Origin: Streptosporangiaceae bacterium
Lineage (GTDB): Bacteria > Actinomycetota > Actinomycetes > Streptosporangiales > Streptosporangiaceae
DNA: 6,352 bases
Direction of reading: 5' to 3'
NCBI GenBank assembly: GCA_030042885.1
Contig: JASHYW010000535.1
Span: forward strand, 1 to 6,352
Position numbers and translations under genes: made by a program. Below are positions 5,073 through 6,352 of this stretch, piece after piece; positions within the stretch are counted from its first letter, which is position 1, and each line of letters starts with the position of its first letter. Under the pieces are notes generated by a model, which saw only the letters and a list, made by a program, of their open reading frames with translations, did no database searches and was not told the DNA's origin.

Positions 5073-5689
5073 AGAGCGCTGGCCAGTTCGCGGGCCCGGC
5101 GCAGGTCCTCGGGGGTGTCGCAGTCCAGCCAAGGCGGCGGCTCGCCGGGCGCGGGGGCCAGGCTCACCGGGACCGGCGCGAGCGGGCCGAGCAGGCCCCG
5201 TAGCGAGGTGCCCTGGTAGCCAGTCGCGGCGCGGCGGAGGATCCGGGTGCGCCAGCAGCCGACCAGCCACTGCGGCCGCCCCGCCCCGTCGACCAGGACC
5301 GCGCCGTGGTGCCCGGCAGCCGCCGCCACCAGCGCGCCGAGGTGAGCCTCACGCAGGAACGGCAGATCGGCGGCCAGCACCGCCACCCAGGGCGACGACG
5401 CCTCGGCCAGCCCGCGCCGCAACGCCGGGACCGGACCGGCGCCCGGCGGCTGCTCGCCCACGAAGGACACGCCGTCCAGCCCAGGTCGCTCCGGCCCGAC
5501 CACGATGACCTGCCGGGCCCCCGCGGCGGTTCCGGCCGCCACGACCGAGCGGAGGAGCGTGCGCCCCCCGACCGTCAGGCCGGGCTTGTCCTGCCCGCCG
5601 AGCCTGCTTCCCCTCCCGCCCGCGAGAATGATGATCCCGAACGGTTCCGGGCGGGCGCCTTCATGACCTGCCTGCGCCGTGCGTGGCAT
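5066..5689 (-). CDS. mobA: Molybdenum cofactor guanylyltransferase MobA-like
   Basis: This 207-residue cytoplasmic nucleotidyltransferase should attach GMP from GTP to Mo-molybdopterin, giving the guanine dinucleotide form of the cofactor. The signature loop LAGGRGSRLGGQDKP lies at 22-36. The segment GEQPPGAGPVPAL (78-90) and the metal-binding AADLPFL (106-112, Asp108) follow, and WLDCDTPEDL (187-196) matches the family's C-terminal motif. The length suits MobA. The start is ATG at 5687-5689; there is no clear ribosome binding site (GGCGG at best), but the upstream moaA stop is only 19 nt away, so translational coupling is plausible. No better start codon lies in frame before the nucleotide-binding loop. 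A related MocA (CTP-using) or another NTP transferase of the same fold is the main alternative; the adjacent moaA and the GGQDKP loop favour MobA. Confidence 0.88.
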   Translation of the reverse strand: MPRTAQAGHEGARPEPFGIIILAGGRGSRLGGQDKPGLTVGGRTLLRSVVAAGTAAGARQVIVVGPERPGLDGVSFVGEQPPGAGPVPALRRGLAEASSPWVAVLAADLPFLREAHLGALVAAAAGHHGAVLVDGAGRPQWLVGCWRTRILRRAATGYQGTSLRGLLGPLAPVPVSLAPAPGEPPPWLDCDTPEDLRRARELASALG

Positions 5690-5708
5690 CTGACCGCCAT
5701 CTGCGCAA

Positions 5709-6352
5709 TCAGCCGCCGATGGCGGACATGGGACGGTCGGGCTGGAGGAAAGACGGGTCGTTGATGCCGTGGCCCGGCAGTTTCACCGCGACGGCCCGCT
5801 GCCACTGCTCGGCGAGCTCGGTGTCGGTCGCGCCGGCCCGAAGCGGGCCACGCAGGTCGCTTTCGATGCGGGCGAACAAGCAGTTCCGGACCTGGCCATC
5901 GGCGGTCAGCCGGACCCGGTCGCAGTTTCCGCAGAACGGCCGGGTGACCGACGCGATCACGCCGACCCTGGCCGGCCCCCCGTTCACCAGGAACGCCTCG
6001 GCAGGCGCCGAGCCGCGCTTACCCGGGTCGTCGGGGGTAAGGGTGAACTCGCGGTTCAGCGCGGCGAGGATCTCATCGGCGGTCACCATCTCGGCCCGCT
6101 TCCAGCCGTGCTGTGCGTCCAGCGGCATCTGCTCGATGAACCGCAGCTCGTAGGCATGATCCAGGCAGTACCGCAGCAGCGGCGCGGCCTCGTCGTCGTT
6201 GAGATCGCGCATCAGCACGGCGTTGACCTTGACCGGGGCCAGGCCGGCCTCGGCCGCGGCGGCCAGCCCGTCCAGCACGTCCGGCAGCCGGTCGCGGCGA
6301 GCCAGCTTGCGGAACGTCTCCGGGCGCAGCGTGTCCAGAGACACGTTGATCC
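5709..6352 (-). CDS. moaA: GTP 3',8-cyclase MoaA, C-terminal two thirds (5' end outside the window)
   Basis: MoaA is the radical SAM enzyme that converts GTP to 3',8-cyclo-7,8-dihydro-GTP, the first step of molybdenum cofactor synthesis. About 213 residues are visible out of roughly 330-340 expected. The frame is open to the edge; the first residues, INVSLDTLRPETF, are internal to the family, so the GTG at 6342-6344 is not the start. The SAM-binding CxxxCxxC motif would lie beyond the right edge. Present are KVNAVLMRDLND and LRFIEQMPLD (strands of the barrel), then FCGNC followed 13 residues later by Cys, which holds the second 4Fe-4S cluster that binds GTP. The arginines of CDRVR match substrate-contacting residues known in the family. 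The protein ends in RPMSAIGG, whose C-terminal Gly-Gly is functionally conserved in MoaA. mobA follows after 19 nt. Confidence 0.95.
   Translation of the reverse strand, partial: INVSLDTLRPETFRKLARRDRLPDVLDGLAAAAEAGLAPVKVNAVLMRDLNDDEAAPLLRYCLDHAYELRFIEQMPLDAQHGWKRAEMVTADEILAALNREFTLTPDDPGKRGSAPAEAFLVNGGPARVGVIASVTRPFCGNCDRVRLTADGQVRNCLFARIESDLRGPLRAGATDTELAEQWQRAVAVKLPGHGINDPSFLQPDRPMSAIGG

Noticed and set aside
6342..6344. GTG as the start codon of moaA
   Set aside because: It encodes Val inside the conserved INVSLDTL segment; the frame is open to the window edge and the radical SAM N-terminus must lie beyond it.
1..6352. Mobile elements, CRISPR arrays, tRNA or rRNA genes
   Set aside because: No transposase or integrase motifs, no regularly spaced repeats beyond one two-copy repeat, and no tRNA-like or rRNA-like sequence was seen.

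Overview
The window is very GC-rich, and its coding regions have G or C at most third codon positions. Genes often start with GTG. With the gene families present (stand-alone FEN-type 5'-3' exonuclease, DUF6457, tandem 3-hydroxyacyl-CoA dehydrogenase), this points to a chromosomal segment of a high-GC actinomycete. I cannot name the genus. I see no transposase, phage gene, CRISPR array, tRNA or rRNA, so it reads as ordinary chromosome carrying several small, unrelated transcription units.

Layout. The left half (1-2316) is all on the minus strand. Read in the direction of transcription it runs: an SDR oxidoreductase, a small DUF6457 protein 24 nt downstream, a 162-nt spacer with repeats and a weak promoter candidate, a probable 33-residue peptide gene, a FEN-like 5'-3' exonuclease, and the first ~22 codons of a further gene that may be an Xaa-Pro peptidase. 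A 60-nt divergent spacer (2317-2376) separates the SDR from a plus-strand CDF-type metal (probably zinc) exporter at 2377-3390. After a strong hairpin, and a 130-nt spacer with two more symmetric elements, comes a plus-strand 3-hydroxyacyl-CoA dehydrogenase (3521-5050). Convergent to it on the minus strand are mobA and the C-terminal two thirds of moaA, which runs off the right edge.

How the genes relate. moaA and mobA are adjacent and sit at the two ends of the molybdenum cofactor pathway (GTP to cyclic pyranopterin; GMP addition to Mo-molybdopterin). DUF6457 is, from memory, often linked or fused to MobA-like proteins in actinobacteria, but here it is detached and follows an SDR about 3.5 kb away. 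The dehydrogenase serves acyl-CoA breakdown, and the CDF protein exports divalent metal.

Points most worth a second look: the uncatalogued 33-residue ORF with a strong codon signature and ribosome binding site just upstream of the exonuclease; the dehydrogenase, which is a tandem duplication whose second NAD-binding half has decayed; the CDF gene, which looks leaderless with a -10 element overlapping one for the opposite gene; and the hairpins around 3393-3496 and 5044-5072. I found no convincing new multi-gene system.
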